Source: Seohaeicola saemankumensis (GTDB lineage: Bacteria; Pseudomonadota; Alphaproteobacteria; Rhodobacterales; Rhodobacteraceae). From it: DNA of 64,000 bases. The position numbers and the translations under genes are program-made. This document shows positions 7,851 through 15,862 of the stretch, piece after piece; within the stretch, counting starts at the first letter, position 1; every line of letters starts with the position of its first letter. The notes under the pieces were generated by a model. It saw only the letters and a program-made list of their open reading frames with translations. It was not told where the DNA came from and did no database searches. The stretch lies in assembly GCF_020171285.1 (NCBI RefSeq), contig NZ_JAIUZI010000010.1:186001-250000 (forward strand), read 5' to 3'.

Positions 7851-9143
7851 TCACGTTGGCCCTATTCCGTATTCAGACACAGCATTTGCCGCTCGCTTGA
7901 ACGCCAACCTGGTCAATTCCAAGTCGTCATTTTTCAATGCCAGCGATGGATAGAGTTTTCCGGGTGACTTAAAGACACCGTGGGTGCGCAAGGTACTGTT
8001 CCAGACCTCGTTGATTTTTGAATCTCTATGTTTGGCCGTACGATAGTCAACAGGATCGACATCGGTGAAGTAGATATCGAAGAGCGTTGGGTCACCGCAG
8101 ATGCGGTGGGTGACGCCCTGCCGGGTCAGTTCCGAAGACTGCATGTCCATCAAGGTCTGCCCCAAGTGGCGCAGCCGCTCATATTGGCCAGGACGCCTGA
8201 GGATTTCCATTGTCTTTAGGCCTGCGGCCGCGGCGACCGGATTTCCCGAGAGCGTACCAAGCTGCATCAGCCACTTCTCCGCCCCCACGACTGCTTTATC
8301 GAAATGCGCCATAATCTCGGCGCTCGCCCCCAAGGCGGCCAAAGGAAAGCCGCCGCCGATGATCTTGCCCAAGGTGCAGATGTCAGGCGCAACACCATAT
8401 CGTTCCTGCGCGCCCCCGTAGGCCAGTCGAAAGCCGGTGACGATTTCATCGAAGATCAGCAGCACACCATGTTTGTCGCAAAGATCGCGCAGCCCCTGCA
8501 GGAAACCGGGACGGGCTGGAATGATGCGCTGCAAGGGTTCGGCGATGATGGCCGCAATGTCCTCGTGCTCGCTGAGAAGCGAGGCGACGGCTTCAAGATC
8601 GTTAAAGGGCGCGATCAGCATGTCGTCTGCCACGCCCTGCGGAATGCCCGCACTATCAGGCACCGCGGTGGGGAAGTTGACCTGTTTTGAAGGGGCTAGG
8701 CTCATTTGCGCCTCGGCAGACATGCCGTGATAGCCACCTTCGAACTTCAGTATCTTCGGCTTGCCTGTATAGGCGCGGGCAAGGCGGATGGCGTACATGT
8801 CTGCCTCGCCGCCAGAGGTGACAAAACGCACATGTTCGCAGCACGGCACGGCGTCGACGATCGCTTCTGCCAGCTCGATGCCCTTGGCGTTGTTGGCGAA
8901 GAACGTCATGCCCTTCGGCAATTGCTCGAACACAGCCTCCATCACCTCCGGGTAGCCATGCCCCAAGAGCATCGGACCGGAGCCAATCAGGTAGTCCACA
9001 TATTCGTTGCCGTCCTCGTCCCAAACGCGGCTGCCTTCGCCCCGCGCGATCACAATCGACGCATCGAAATTGCCGAAACCCGCGGCGGGAAGCACCTCGC
9101 GGGCGCGGTTGATCCAATCGGATTGGGTGTAAATGCGGTTCAT
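7851..9143 (-). CDS. Class III PLP aminotransferase (glutamate-1-semialdehyde aminotransferase-like)
   Basis: 430 residues from ATG 9143, chosen because it lies 4 bases after the stop of the upstream gene. Fold type I class III features are visible: VTSGGEADMYAIRLARA (cofactor phosphate site), KFEGGYHG, LLIFDEIVTGFR (Asp that binds the pyridine nitrogen) and the Lys of LGKIIGGGFP. It resembles HemL and beta-amino-acid aminotransferases, but its place at the end of a betaine operon argues for catabolism: removing the amino group from the demethylated product. Third gene of a leftward operon. Amino donor and acceptor are unknown. Confidence 0.88.
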   Translation of the reverse strand: MNRIYTQSDWINRAREVLPAAGFGNFDASIVIARGEGSRVWDEDGNEYVDYLIGSGPMLLGHGYPEVMEAVFEQLPKGMTFFANNAKGIELAEAIVDAVPCCEHVRFVTSGGEADMYAIRLARAYTGKPKILKFEGGYHGMSAEAQMSLAPSKQVNFPTAVPDSAGIPQGVADDMLIAPFNDLEAVASLLSEHEDIAAIIAEPLQRIIPARPGFLQGLRDLCDKHGVLLIFDEIVTGFRLAYGGAQERYGVAPDICTLGKIIGGGFPLAALGASAEIMAHFDKAVVGAEKWLMQLGTLSGNPVAAAAGLKTMEILRRPGQYERLRHLGQTLMDMQSSELTRQGVTHRICGDPTLFDIYFTDVDPVDYRTAKHRDSKINEVWNSTLRTHGVFKSPGKLYPSLALKNDDLELTRLAFKRAANAVSEYGIGPT

Positions 9144-9147
9144 CGGG

Positions 9148-10296
9148 TCAATCCAGGATGAGGTCGGGTGCGCCGAGGCGATCTTGATCAACGGTAATGC
9201 CAAGGCCCGGGCCATCGGGTGGCGCGATGCGGCCAGCCGCACGCGTTGGAGCATTCGGCGCGAGGCGCGGGCTGACGTAGCCCGACAGATCGCACACGTT
9301 CAGAACGCGGGAGGGAGGGGTTGCGGCCCCCAGATGCAGCGCTGCCGCCGTGACGATATCACTGCCCCAGGTGCATTCGATGCACATCTTCGCACCGAGA
9401 TGCAGGCAAAGGTCACGCGCCCGGCGCGTGGCCGAGAGCCCGCCAAACTTCGAAAGTTTCAGAGCGACCGCGTCCATGATGCCAAGGCGGTGTGCTTCTA
9501 GCATCGAGGCGGTATCATGGGCCAATTCGTCCATCTTCATTGGCAGGCCCGTGGCCGATTGCACCCGCGCGCAATCTTCCAGCGTGGCACAGGGTGCTTC
9601 GAGCATCACATCCAGATTCGCAGCCCCTCGACCCACCCGGATCGCATCCAGCGTCGTCGCGCCGCAGTTCCAATCGCCATATACCAACGGGCCGGGACCA
9701 GCAGCCTCGCGCACCTTCGCCAGCCGCTCGACATCGGTCTGCCAGTCGCCGGAGGCACCCAGCTTGGCCTGAAACTGGGTGATCCCGGCGGCCAGTGCGT
9801 CGCAAGCGATGCGTGCCATCTCGTCCGGTTCGACGCAGGTGATGGAGTGGTAAAGTGGTAGCGTATCCTGCCGACGCCCGCCCACAAGGGCGTGAACCGG
9901 CAGCCCAGCAGCTTGCCCGGTCAAGTCCCACAGCGCGATATCTAGCGCGGATTTCGCATAGACATGCCCGGGCAGGTAGGCATCGGCCTTGGCCGTGAGG
10001 GCTTCCGCACCGATAGGATCACCGCCAAGAATGACAGGGGTAAGTTCCTGCAACGCCGGCGCCACGCCACGGGCATAGGCAGGCAGGTAGTGTGGGATCG
10101 GGCAGACCTCGCCCCAGCCTGTGAGCCCGGCGTCGGTATCGAGCGCGATGACAACCGTCTCGACCGTGTCACAGGTCTTGCCATCTGCCATGTAATAGGC
10201 GGTGTGGCTGGTCAGCGGCACGTGCCAGAGTCGCAGCCGCGTGATGCGTTGTTCGACCGCAACCTGCGTCAGAGAGGGAGCAGCGATCCGGTTCAT
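9148..10296 (-). CDS. Enolase-superfamily (MR/MLE) enzyme, HpbD-like betaine racemase or epimerase
   Basis: 382 residues. From memory of the family, it lines up with 4-hydroxyproline betaine 2-epimerase (HpbD): TGWGEVCPI near the N-terminus, GHVYAKSALDIALWDL, acid/base Lys in FQAKLG, metal ligands in YGDWN, MLEAPC and KMDEL, second Lys in VALKLSKFGG, and DGPGLGIT at the end. The paired lysines fit abstraction of an alpha proton (1,1-proton transfer). It overlaps the upstream FAD-enzyme stop by 4 bases and is followed 4 bases later by the aminotransferase. Substrate chirality and identity are not readable; a dehydratase of the same fold is possible. Confidence 0.8.
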   Translation of the reverse strand: MNRIAAPSLTQVAVEQRITRLRLWHVPLTSHTAYYMADGKTCDTVETVVIALDTDAGLTGWGEVCPIPHYLPAYARGVAPALQELTPVILGGDPIGAEALTAKADAYLPGHVYAKSALDIALWDLTGQAAGLPVHALVGGRRQDTLPLYHSITCVEPDEMARIACDALAAGITQFQAKLGASGDWQTDVERLAKVREAAGPGPLVYGDWNCGATTLDAIRVGRGAANLDVMLEAPCATLEDCARVQSATGLPMKMDELAHDTASMLEAHRLGIMDAVALKLSKFGGLSATRRARDLCLHLGAKMCIECTWGSDIVTAAALHLGAATPPSRVLNVCDLSGYVSPRLAPNAPTRAAGRIAPPDGPGLGITVDQDRLGAPDLILD

Positions 10297-12749
10297 TCGG
10301 CGGGCTCCTGAATTGCAACTGCGCGGGGCGACAGGCTTTGCGGATCATAGGCCGGCTCGCCCAGTACGCGAGCGGCGCGGGGTTTGCCGTGGATGATCAC
10401 CTCCAGCGCAGTGCCTGGGGCGGCGGCATTGGGTTTGATGTAAGCGAAGGCGAGGATCTTACCGACCGTGTGGCCATAGACGACCGACGCGGTCGAGCCG
10501 ACGACTTTGCCATTCAGCATCACCGCCTCGCCGCCGTGCCCGTCGATTGTTCCATCCGGTTCAATTTCCAAATAGGCGCAGACCCAAGGCAGATCGGTGT
10601 TCAGGGTCATGTCCCGGCCCAGATATTGCTTGTCCCTGCGCGCAAAGCGCAGCACGTCGGCCTCTGCGAGGGTGACTTCGTTGGTCAATTCGCCTGCGCC
10701 TTTGAAACCCTTCTCCATGCGCATCACGTTCATGGCGAAGCTGCCGTAGTCGGCGATACCGTGGGCCTGACCCGCCTGCCACAGTGCGGCATAGACATCG
10801 GCCATCGCGTCGAATGGCATGTGCATTTCCCATCCCAGTTCGCCCGCGTAGGACATGCGGAACGCCCAGACTGTATGCCCGGCAATGTCGATCTGTTGTG
10901 CGGATAGCCAGCGGAACGCGGCATTGTCCAGACGCGCATCGGTGCAGGCGGCCAGTACGTCGCGGGACATTGGCCCGTTGAGAGACAGCGCACCCCAGGT
11001 GCTGGACAGGGCGGTGATGGTCACGGTCTCGTCTGCTTGCAGCGCCGCGAGATGATCCAGCAGGCGCCGCTCGAAGAAGGCGGCGCAAACGAGATAGAAC
11101 CGATCCTCGGCCATCCGCACGATGGTTGTTTCCAACTCGATCCTGCCCCGGCGGTTGAGCATGTGGGTAAGGGTGATCGACCCCACCTTTTGCGGCATTC
11201 GGTTCGCGGTCAGCCGGTCCAGAAGCGCATAGGCATCCGGCCCTTCGACCTGCACCTTTGTAAAGGCGGATACGTCCATGAGTCCGACCCGTTCGCGCAC
11301 CGCTCTAACCTCGGATGCGACCATGTCGTCCACCACAGTGCGGCGGAACGAGTAGTGGTCTTCTTGAGCGACTCCTGCCCGCGCAAACCAGCGTGGGCGC
11401 TCGAAACCGTACACCTCTTCAAAGACCGCGCCCTTGGCCTTGAGCGTGTCGTAGAGCGGCGACGGCTTGATCGGACGCCCGGCAAGACGGTTGAAATGCG
11501 GGAACGGGATCTCGTGGCGCAGGCAGTAATCCTCTTTTGCCTTAACGACTTGCCACTCTTTTGTCGCGTAGGATCCGAAGCGGCGCGGATCGTAGTCCCG
11601 CATCGAGATATCCGCCGCGCCGTGCACCATCCAGCGCGCCAGTTCGCGGGTCAGTCCTGGCCCCCAGCCGATTCCGATCTGTGTGCCGCAGCAACACCAG
11701 TAGTTTCGCACACCCGGCGCGGGGCCGATCAGCGGGTTTCCGTCAGGGGGATGGGAAATTGCTCCGTGCACGTCACGTGAAATACCGAGCTCGGCAAAGA
11801 TCGGCATGCGGTTCAGGCTTTCTTCCAGCCACGGCATGACTCGGTCATAATCCGCCGCGAACAGCTCGTTCTCGGCCTCCCAGGGACAGTTATCCTCCCA
11901 TACCGTGTTGGGGTTGGCCTTCTCGTAAATCCCGATCAGGCCCTTTTTTTGCTCCATCCGGATGTAGCCCGACACCTTGCGATCATCGCGGATCACCGGC
12001 AATTCGCGTTCAAGATCGCGGAACTCCGGCACCTCGTCGGTGACAAAATAGTGGTGCGTCATGGAGGTCATCGGCAGTTGCAGGCCCGACCATTCGCCCA
12101 TTTGGCGCGCATAGGTGCCACCGGCATTGACGACATGTTCGCAGGTGATGGTGCCCTTTTCAGTTTCCACCACCCATTCTCCGCTCGACGCCTGCGTGAT
12201 GTTCGTGGCTCGGCAACGCCGTATGATCCGAGCGCCTTTGGCCCGTGCCCCTACGGCCATCGCCATTGTCACGTTGGTCGGGTCCACGTGCCCATCATCG
12301 GGTGTGTGCAGTGCCCCAAGAACGCCCTCGAGATTGTAGAACGGGTGCAGCTCTGCCACCCGTTCCGGGCCGACCAGTTCGATATTGAAGCCCAGAGAAC
12401 GCCCGACTGAGAGCGTGTGGCGCAGCCAGTCCATCTCGTCCTCGGTATAGGCCAGCCGGAAAGAGCCGCAGCCGTGCCAGGTGACGGCCTGTCCAGTCTC
12501 GACTTCCAATGCCCCCGAGTAGAGGCCGATATTGTAATCGACGCATTTGCCAAGCGAGAAACTGGATGTGGAATGCGTGATCTGTCCCGCCGCGTGCCAG
12601 GTCGAACCGCTTGTCAGCTCAGCCTTTTCCAGCAGAACCACCTCTGGCCCCCAGCCTTCATGCGCAAGATGATAGGCCAGCCCCACCCCCATCACGCCGC
12701 CACCGACAATGACCACGCGGGCGTGGCTGGGGAAATCCTTGTCCGACAT
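10293..12749 (-). CDS. FAD-dependent N-demethylating dehydrogenase fused to a GcvT domain (DMGDH/sarcosine dehydrogenase type)
   Basis: 818 residues, the usual length. Residues about 10-380 are a DAO-type FAD domain (VVIVGGGVMG; SGSTWHAAG with H52, the position covalently linked to FAD in dimethylglycine dehydrogenase). Residues about 430-800 are a GcvT/aminomethyltransferase part that would pass the released one-carbon unit to tetrahydrofolate (VGLMDVSAFTKVQVEGPDA, SYAGELGWE). The expected role is oxidation of an N-methyl group of a dimethyl- or monomethylamino acid made by the Rieske enzyme. First gene of the leftward operon, divergent from the RpiR regulator. Confidence 0.92.
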   Translation of the reverse strand: MSDKDFPSHARVVIVGGGVMGVGLAYHLAHEGWGPEVVLLEKAELTSGSTWHAAGQITHSTSSFSLGKCVDYNIGLYSGALEVETGQAVTWHGCGSFRLAYTEDEMDWLRHTLSVGRSLGFNIELVGPERVAELHPFYNLEGVLGALHTPDDGHVDPTNVTMAMAVGARAKGARIIRRCRATNITQASSGEWVVETEKGTITCEHVVNAGGTYARQMGEWSGLQLPMTSMTHHYFVTDEVPEFRDLERELPVIRDDRKVSGYIRMEQKKGLIGIYEKANPNTVWEDNCPWEAENELFAADYDRVMPWLEESLNRMPIFAELGISRDVHGAISHPPDGNPLIGPAPGVRNYWCCCGTQIGIGWGPGLTRELARWMVHGAADISMRDYDPRRFGSYATKEWQVVKAKEDYCLRHEIPFPHFNRLAGRPIKPSPLYDTLKAKGAVFEEVYGFERPRWFARAGVAQEDHYSFRRTVVDDMVASEVRAVRERVGLMDVSAFTKVQVEGPDAYALLDRLTANRMPQKVGSITLTHMLNRRGRIELETTIVRMAEDRFYLVCAAFFERRLLDHLAALQADETVTITALSSTWGALSLNGPMSRDVLAACTDARLDNAAFRWLSAQQIDIAGHTVWAFRMSYAGELGWEMHMPFDAMADVYAALWQAGQAHGIADYGSFAMNVMRMEKGFKGAGELTNEVTLAEADVLRFARRDKQYLGRDMTLNTDLPWVCAYLEIEPDGTIDGHGGEAVMLNGKVVGSTASVVYGHTVGKILAFAYIKPNAAAPGTALEVIIHGKPRAARVLGEPAYDPQSLSPRAVAIQEPAE

Positions 12750-12821
12750 AGTGTTTTTCCTGATCGCAGACTCGTCTTTTTCCTCGACAAGGGTAAGGGA
12801 ACATTTGTACCATCGTCAATC
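12750..12821. promoter_or_regulatory. Divergent promoter region of the betaine operon and RpiR regulator
   Basis: 72 bases. It contains a direct repeat TTTTTCCT at 12754-12761 and 12777-12784, 23 bases apart start to start (about two helical turns), a possible operator for the adjacent RpiR-type protein. No firm -10/-35 pair was assigned. Confidence 0.35.
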
Positions 12822-13709
12822 ATGAATCAAACAAACGTATCAAGTCAGGTTCTGGACCGGCTCACCGAAGAATGGGACGCGCTGACACCCGAAGCGCAGA
12901 AGGCCGCGCGCTACGTGTTGGAAAACCCTAATGAAGTGGGGGTTTCGACCGTGCGCGAGATTGCCGAGGCTGCGAACGTCAAACCCAACACCTTCGTGCG
13001 CATGGCGCGCCAAGTGGGGTTTGAGGGCTACGAGGATTTCCGCGCGCCCTTTCGAGATGCGATCCGCAAGGGGGCTGTCAGCTTTCCCGACCGGGCGCGC
13101 TGGTTGCAGGACATCCGCAAGTCGGGCGATCTAGGTGGCCTCTATGCCGATATGGTCGAAGGCGCGATCCGAAACCTCGAAGAGACCTTTGCCAGCATCG
13201 ACGCAGAGGCGCTGAAAGCCGCGGCAGAGGCGATCTGGGCCAGCCGTCAGGTCTTCACGTTGGGTGTCGGGGTGAACAACGCAAATGCGCGCAACTTCAC
13301 CTACCTCGCCTCGACCGGCATGGTGCAATTTCACGCAATCCCGCGCCCAGGGTCCACACCGACGGATGATCTGGCTTGGGCTGATAGCCGCGACGTGCTG
13401 ATCGCCATGTCCATGCGCCCCTATCGGACGGAGGTTGTGGCCGCCATCGAGGTCGCGCGCGAGCAAGGCATGACCATCATCGGCCTCAGCGACAGCCCCG
13501 CCAGCCCGATAATCCGAGCGGCTGACCATTGCTTTGTTGTCGCCGTCGACACACCGCAGTTTTTCCCATCGTCCGTGTCCACTATCGCGCTGCTTGAGAC
13601 ACTGCTCAGCTTCGTGATCGCGGTGGCCAGCGACGAGATCGTTGGCCGGGTCGAGACCTTTCACAAACGTCGCCACCAGCTTGGCATTTACATGAAGGAG
13701 CCGGAATGA
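12822..13709 (+). CDS. RpiR-family transcriptional regulator
   Basis: 295 residues from ATG 12822; the reading frame is open further upstream, but that part is antisense to the FAD-enzyme gene. Residues about 1-80 form the HTH_6 domain (STVREIAEAANVKPNTFVRMARQVGFEGYEDF is the helix-turn-helix). Residues about 125-260 form a SIS domain (VFTLGVGVNNANARNFTYLAS, IIGLSDSPASPIIRAADHCF), which in this family binds sugar phosphates or other small ligands. It is divergent from the demethylase operon and overlaps the Rieske gene by 4 bases (ATGA at 13706), so it probably controls both. Confidence 0.93.
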   Translation: MNQTNVSSQVLDRLTEEWDALTPEAQKAARYVLENPNEVGVSTVREIAEAANVKPNTFVRMARQVGFEGYEDFRAPFRDAIRKGAVSFPDRARWLQDIRKSGDLGGLYADMVEGAIRNLEETFASIDAEALKAAAEAIWASRQVFTLGVGVNNANARNFTYLASTGMVQFHAIPRPGSTPTDDLAWADSRDVLIAMSMRPYRTEVVAAIEVAREQGMTIIGLSDSPASPIIRAADHCFVVAVDTPQFFPSSVSTIALLETLLSFVIAVASDEIVGRVETFHKRRHQLGIYMKEPE

Positions 13710-14794
13710 AGGATGAAACAGATCCGGTGCGGTCGCTCGACGCACGATACTACACTGATCCACAGATATTCGAAGTGGAAAAATCCGGACTCCTCTCACA
13801 CACTTGGCAATTCGCCTGTCACGCCAGCCAGCTTGAAAATCCCGGCGACTACGTGGCCTTTGATCTGGGCGACGAAAGCCTGTTCTCGACCAGGGGGCGG
13901 GACGGCAAAATTCGCACCTTCTATAACGTCTGCCAACACCGTGCGCATCAGCTCGTCAGCGGCGAAGGCTCTACCCGCGTCGTCGTCTGTCCCTATCACG
14001 CATGGACCTATGAGTTGACCGGCAAGCTGCGCGCGGCGCCGAATGCGAAATCAGTACCCGGTTTCGACGCGGCGAAGATTTGCCTGACGGAAGTGCGCAC
14101 CGAGGTTTTCCTTGGCTTTGTCTTCGTCAACCTTGACCCGGATGCAGCGCCTATGGACCAATGGTTCCCGAACGCACGTACTGAGTTGGAAGACTTCGTG
14201 CCCAACTGGGCCGATCTGAAGCCGCTGGAATGGGTGGAAATCCCCGAGAATTGCAACTGGAAGGTCTCGGTCGAGAACTACTCTGAATGCTATCATTGCA
14301 GTCTGAACCATCCCACATTCGCCACCGGCGTGATCCGGCCTGAAACCTACGACATCCAGCCGCAGGGTTACTGCCTGCGCCACACCACCGAATGCAATGA
14401 CCTCAGCCAGATGACCTATGACATCGACAGCGGCTTTGCCAACAATGACAAGTATTCGTCATGGTTCCTCTGGCCGATGTTCTCGTTTCAGGTCTATCCC
14501 GGCAACCTGCTGAACACCTATCACTGGCGCGCGGTGGATGCTGATCACGTAGTGGTCTGGCGAGGCTGGTATTCGATCGGAGGCTACGACGACGAAACGG
14601 TCCGCCGCATGGCACAGCAGGACCGCGCGACTACGGTCGAGGAAGACATTCACCTTGTTGAGTCGGTACAGCGCGGGTTGAGATCGCGTGGATACGTCCC
14701 GGGGCCTCTGGTCGTCGATCCCGCGTGCGGGGTGAATTCGGAACACTCCGTCATGCATCTACAACGCTGGATGCGGGAGGCTGTGGATGGCTGA
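13706..14794 (+). CDS. Rieske non-heme iron oxygenase, betaine demethylase type
   Basis: 362 residues. The Rieske cluster ligands are complete: C76, H78 (NVCQHRAH) and C95, H98 (VVCPYHAW). The mononuclear iron site is present in NYSECYHCSLNHPTF (H197, H202), with an acidic third ligand in VEEDIHLVE. The sequence is closest in pattern to proline betaine and glycine betaine demethylases (Stc2/GbcA), which remove one N-methyl group as formaldehyde using O2. No reductase partner gene is in the window, so electrons must come from one encoded elsewhere. Coupled to the RpiR gene by a 4-base overlap. The substrate is inferred only as a betaine. Confidence 0.9.
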   Translation: MKDETDPVRSLDARYYTDPQIFEVEKSGLLSHTWQFACHASQLENPGDYVAFDLGDESLFSTRGRDGKIRTFYNVCQHRAHQLVSGEGSTRVVVCPYHAWTYELTGKLRAAPNAKSVPGFDAAKICLTEVRTEVFLGFVFVNLDPDAAPMDQWFPNARTELEDFVPNWADLKPLEWVEIPENCNWKVSVENYSECYHCSLNHPTFATGVIRPETYDIQPQGYCLRHTTECNDLSQMTYDIDSGFANNDKYSSWFLWPMFSFQVYPGNLLNTYHWRAVDADHVVVWRGWYSIGGYDDETVRRMAQQDRATTVEEDIHLVESVQRGLRSRGYVPGPLVVDPACGVNSEHSVMHLQRWMREAVDG

Positions 14795-15064
14795 GTGAGG
14801 CGCGACTGGCAGACTTGCACCGACTACGGAGCAGTGGCGGGTGTTTTCACTGCCGGTCCGGAACGGGCAACCGGCGCTACCCGGCTTCTCCGCGCCGCGC
14901 AGGACTTCGTCAACGAGTGGTATGCGCGCGGTGTGGAAACGCCCTTTGGTGACTACGGCAAATCCGGCTATGGACGCGAAAAAGGACGCTAGGCGCTTTG
15001 GAATTACGTGCAGACCAAAAACGTCGCGATCCGACTGAAAGGACAACATCATAAGCGCATTTGA
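14795..15064 (+). pseudogene. Aldehyde dehydrogenase remnant (C-terminal about 90 codons)
   Basis: The frame from 14795 reads GAVAGVFTAGPERA, then DFVNEWYARGVETPFGDYGKSGYGREKGR, a stop TAG at 14990-14992, and continues ALWNYVQTKNVAIRLK to TGA at 15062-15064. This is the C-terminal end of the NAD(P)-dependent aldehyde dehydrogenase family (normally PFGGyKxSGxGREKG). The N-terminal 80 percent, including the catalytic Cys and Glu, is missing: the remnant starts directly at the Rieske gene's end. It was probably once the pathway's dehydrogenase for an aldehyde product. Clearly non-functional. Confidence 0.88.
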
Positions 15065-15420
15065 CGAAGACCTGTTCCTGAAAGGGTTAGAGCAGCGCAA
15101 GGCGACGCTGGGGGCCGAGTATGTCTGCCGCCGCCGATGACTTCACCCGCCCTTTTCAAGAGGCGATGACAGCGTGGTGCTGGGGCTTTGGCTGGGGCGA
15201 TGACGTAATCGACGCCAAAACACGCAGCATGATGAATCTTTCGATGATCGGTGCATTGGGCAAGATGCACGAATGGGAAACCCATTGCCGCGGCGCGCTC
15301 AACAATGGCGTCACCCAGGATGAAATCCGGGCGATCATCCATGTGATCGGCATCTATTGCGGCGTGCCGCAAGCGCTGGAATGCTTCCGAGTGGCCCGCC
15401 GGGTTCTGGTAGAGAGTTGA
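15051..15420 (+). pseudogene. Carboxymuconolactone decarboxylase-like gene, start lost and frameshifted
   Basis: In the frame starting at 15051 the codons read (ATA) S-A-F-D-E-D-L-F-L-K-G-L-E-Q-R-K-A-T-L-G-A-E-Y, typical of CMD family N-termini, but the expected ATG is ATA. Near 15120 the frame shifts, and the rest of the family sequence continues in the frame starting ATG 15121 (DDFTRPFQEAM, MMNLSMIGALGKMHEWETH, EIRAIIHVIGIYCGVPQALE) to 15420. A shortened 99-residue product could still be made from ATG 15121. CMD/AhpD-fold proteins include decarboxylases and peroxidases; the role in this pathway is unknown. Confidence 0.8.
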
Positions 15421-15701
15421 CAACAGAGGTCATCTGAACAAGTCCGCGAAAGCGCGAGGGCAGGCGAGGATGTTCCATTTTGCAACGGTCGCCACACGAT
15501 AGCCAAAGACCGCTCTTCTTGATCCCAGACATTCGTCCGCTCCGCAGCATTGGTAACTCCGGGCTCGAAACGGTCATACTCGGCGACTTCTGTGAACGGC
15601 AGCTACGGGCCGTTTCCCTCAAATCAACGAGCGGTCAACGATCCCTCCCCCGTCTGTCCGCGACCCGTCCGAACAGGCTCGGCGCGCGGCCCAAACGGAG
15701 T
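15421..15701. other. Gene-free stretch at the right end of the island
   Basis: About 280 bases after the broken CMD gene with no credible ORF, tRNA or insertion-sequence end that I recognise. It has the mixed composition of decayed DNA. It is followed directly by the duplicated 3' end of the UbiH-family gene. Confidence 0.5.
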
Positions 15702-15862
15702 TCAGGGACGCGGGGAATTTGGTGCAAAACGGTCAATGGCGGGTTTCGGGGCGGTACAAAACGGACTCAAATCCGTTTCCCCTGCAGCAGCAGCGGCAGA
15801 TCCCCGGTCAGCCCGGCGGCCTCGCGGACGAACCCGCGGCGCAGTCCCGGTACTGCGCTGAC
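15702..15862. repeat. Direct repeat R1: copy of the 3' end of the UbiH-family gene
   Basis: 161 bases that align without gaps with 17087-17247 (constant offset 1385), with a small number of mismatches. It comprises the last about 32 codons of the UbiH-family gene in minus orientation plus about 65 bases downstream, including a GTACAAAACGG motif pair (first copy mutated to GTGC). Identity stops abruptly after 15862. Confidence 0.9.

Larger units (their letters stand above)
7650..15862. mobile_element. Putative genomic island: betaine catabolism genes of lower GC
   Basis: Compared with both flanks, the codon third positions are less GC-rich; one sample line near 14281-14340 counts 34 G/C of 60, and many neighbouring core lines are clearly higher. 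The island sits between the Trm112 gene and the UbiH-family gene. At its right side the 3' end of the UbiH-family gene is duplicated (15702-15862 versus 17087-17247). The right part contains broken genes. No integrase or transposase is present, so the entry mechanism is unknown. The edges are approximate. Confidence 0.6.

Noticed and set aside
15421..15701. Insertion-sequence remnant at the right end of the island
   Set aside because: No terminal inverted repeats, target duplication or transposase-like frame could be recognised.
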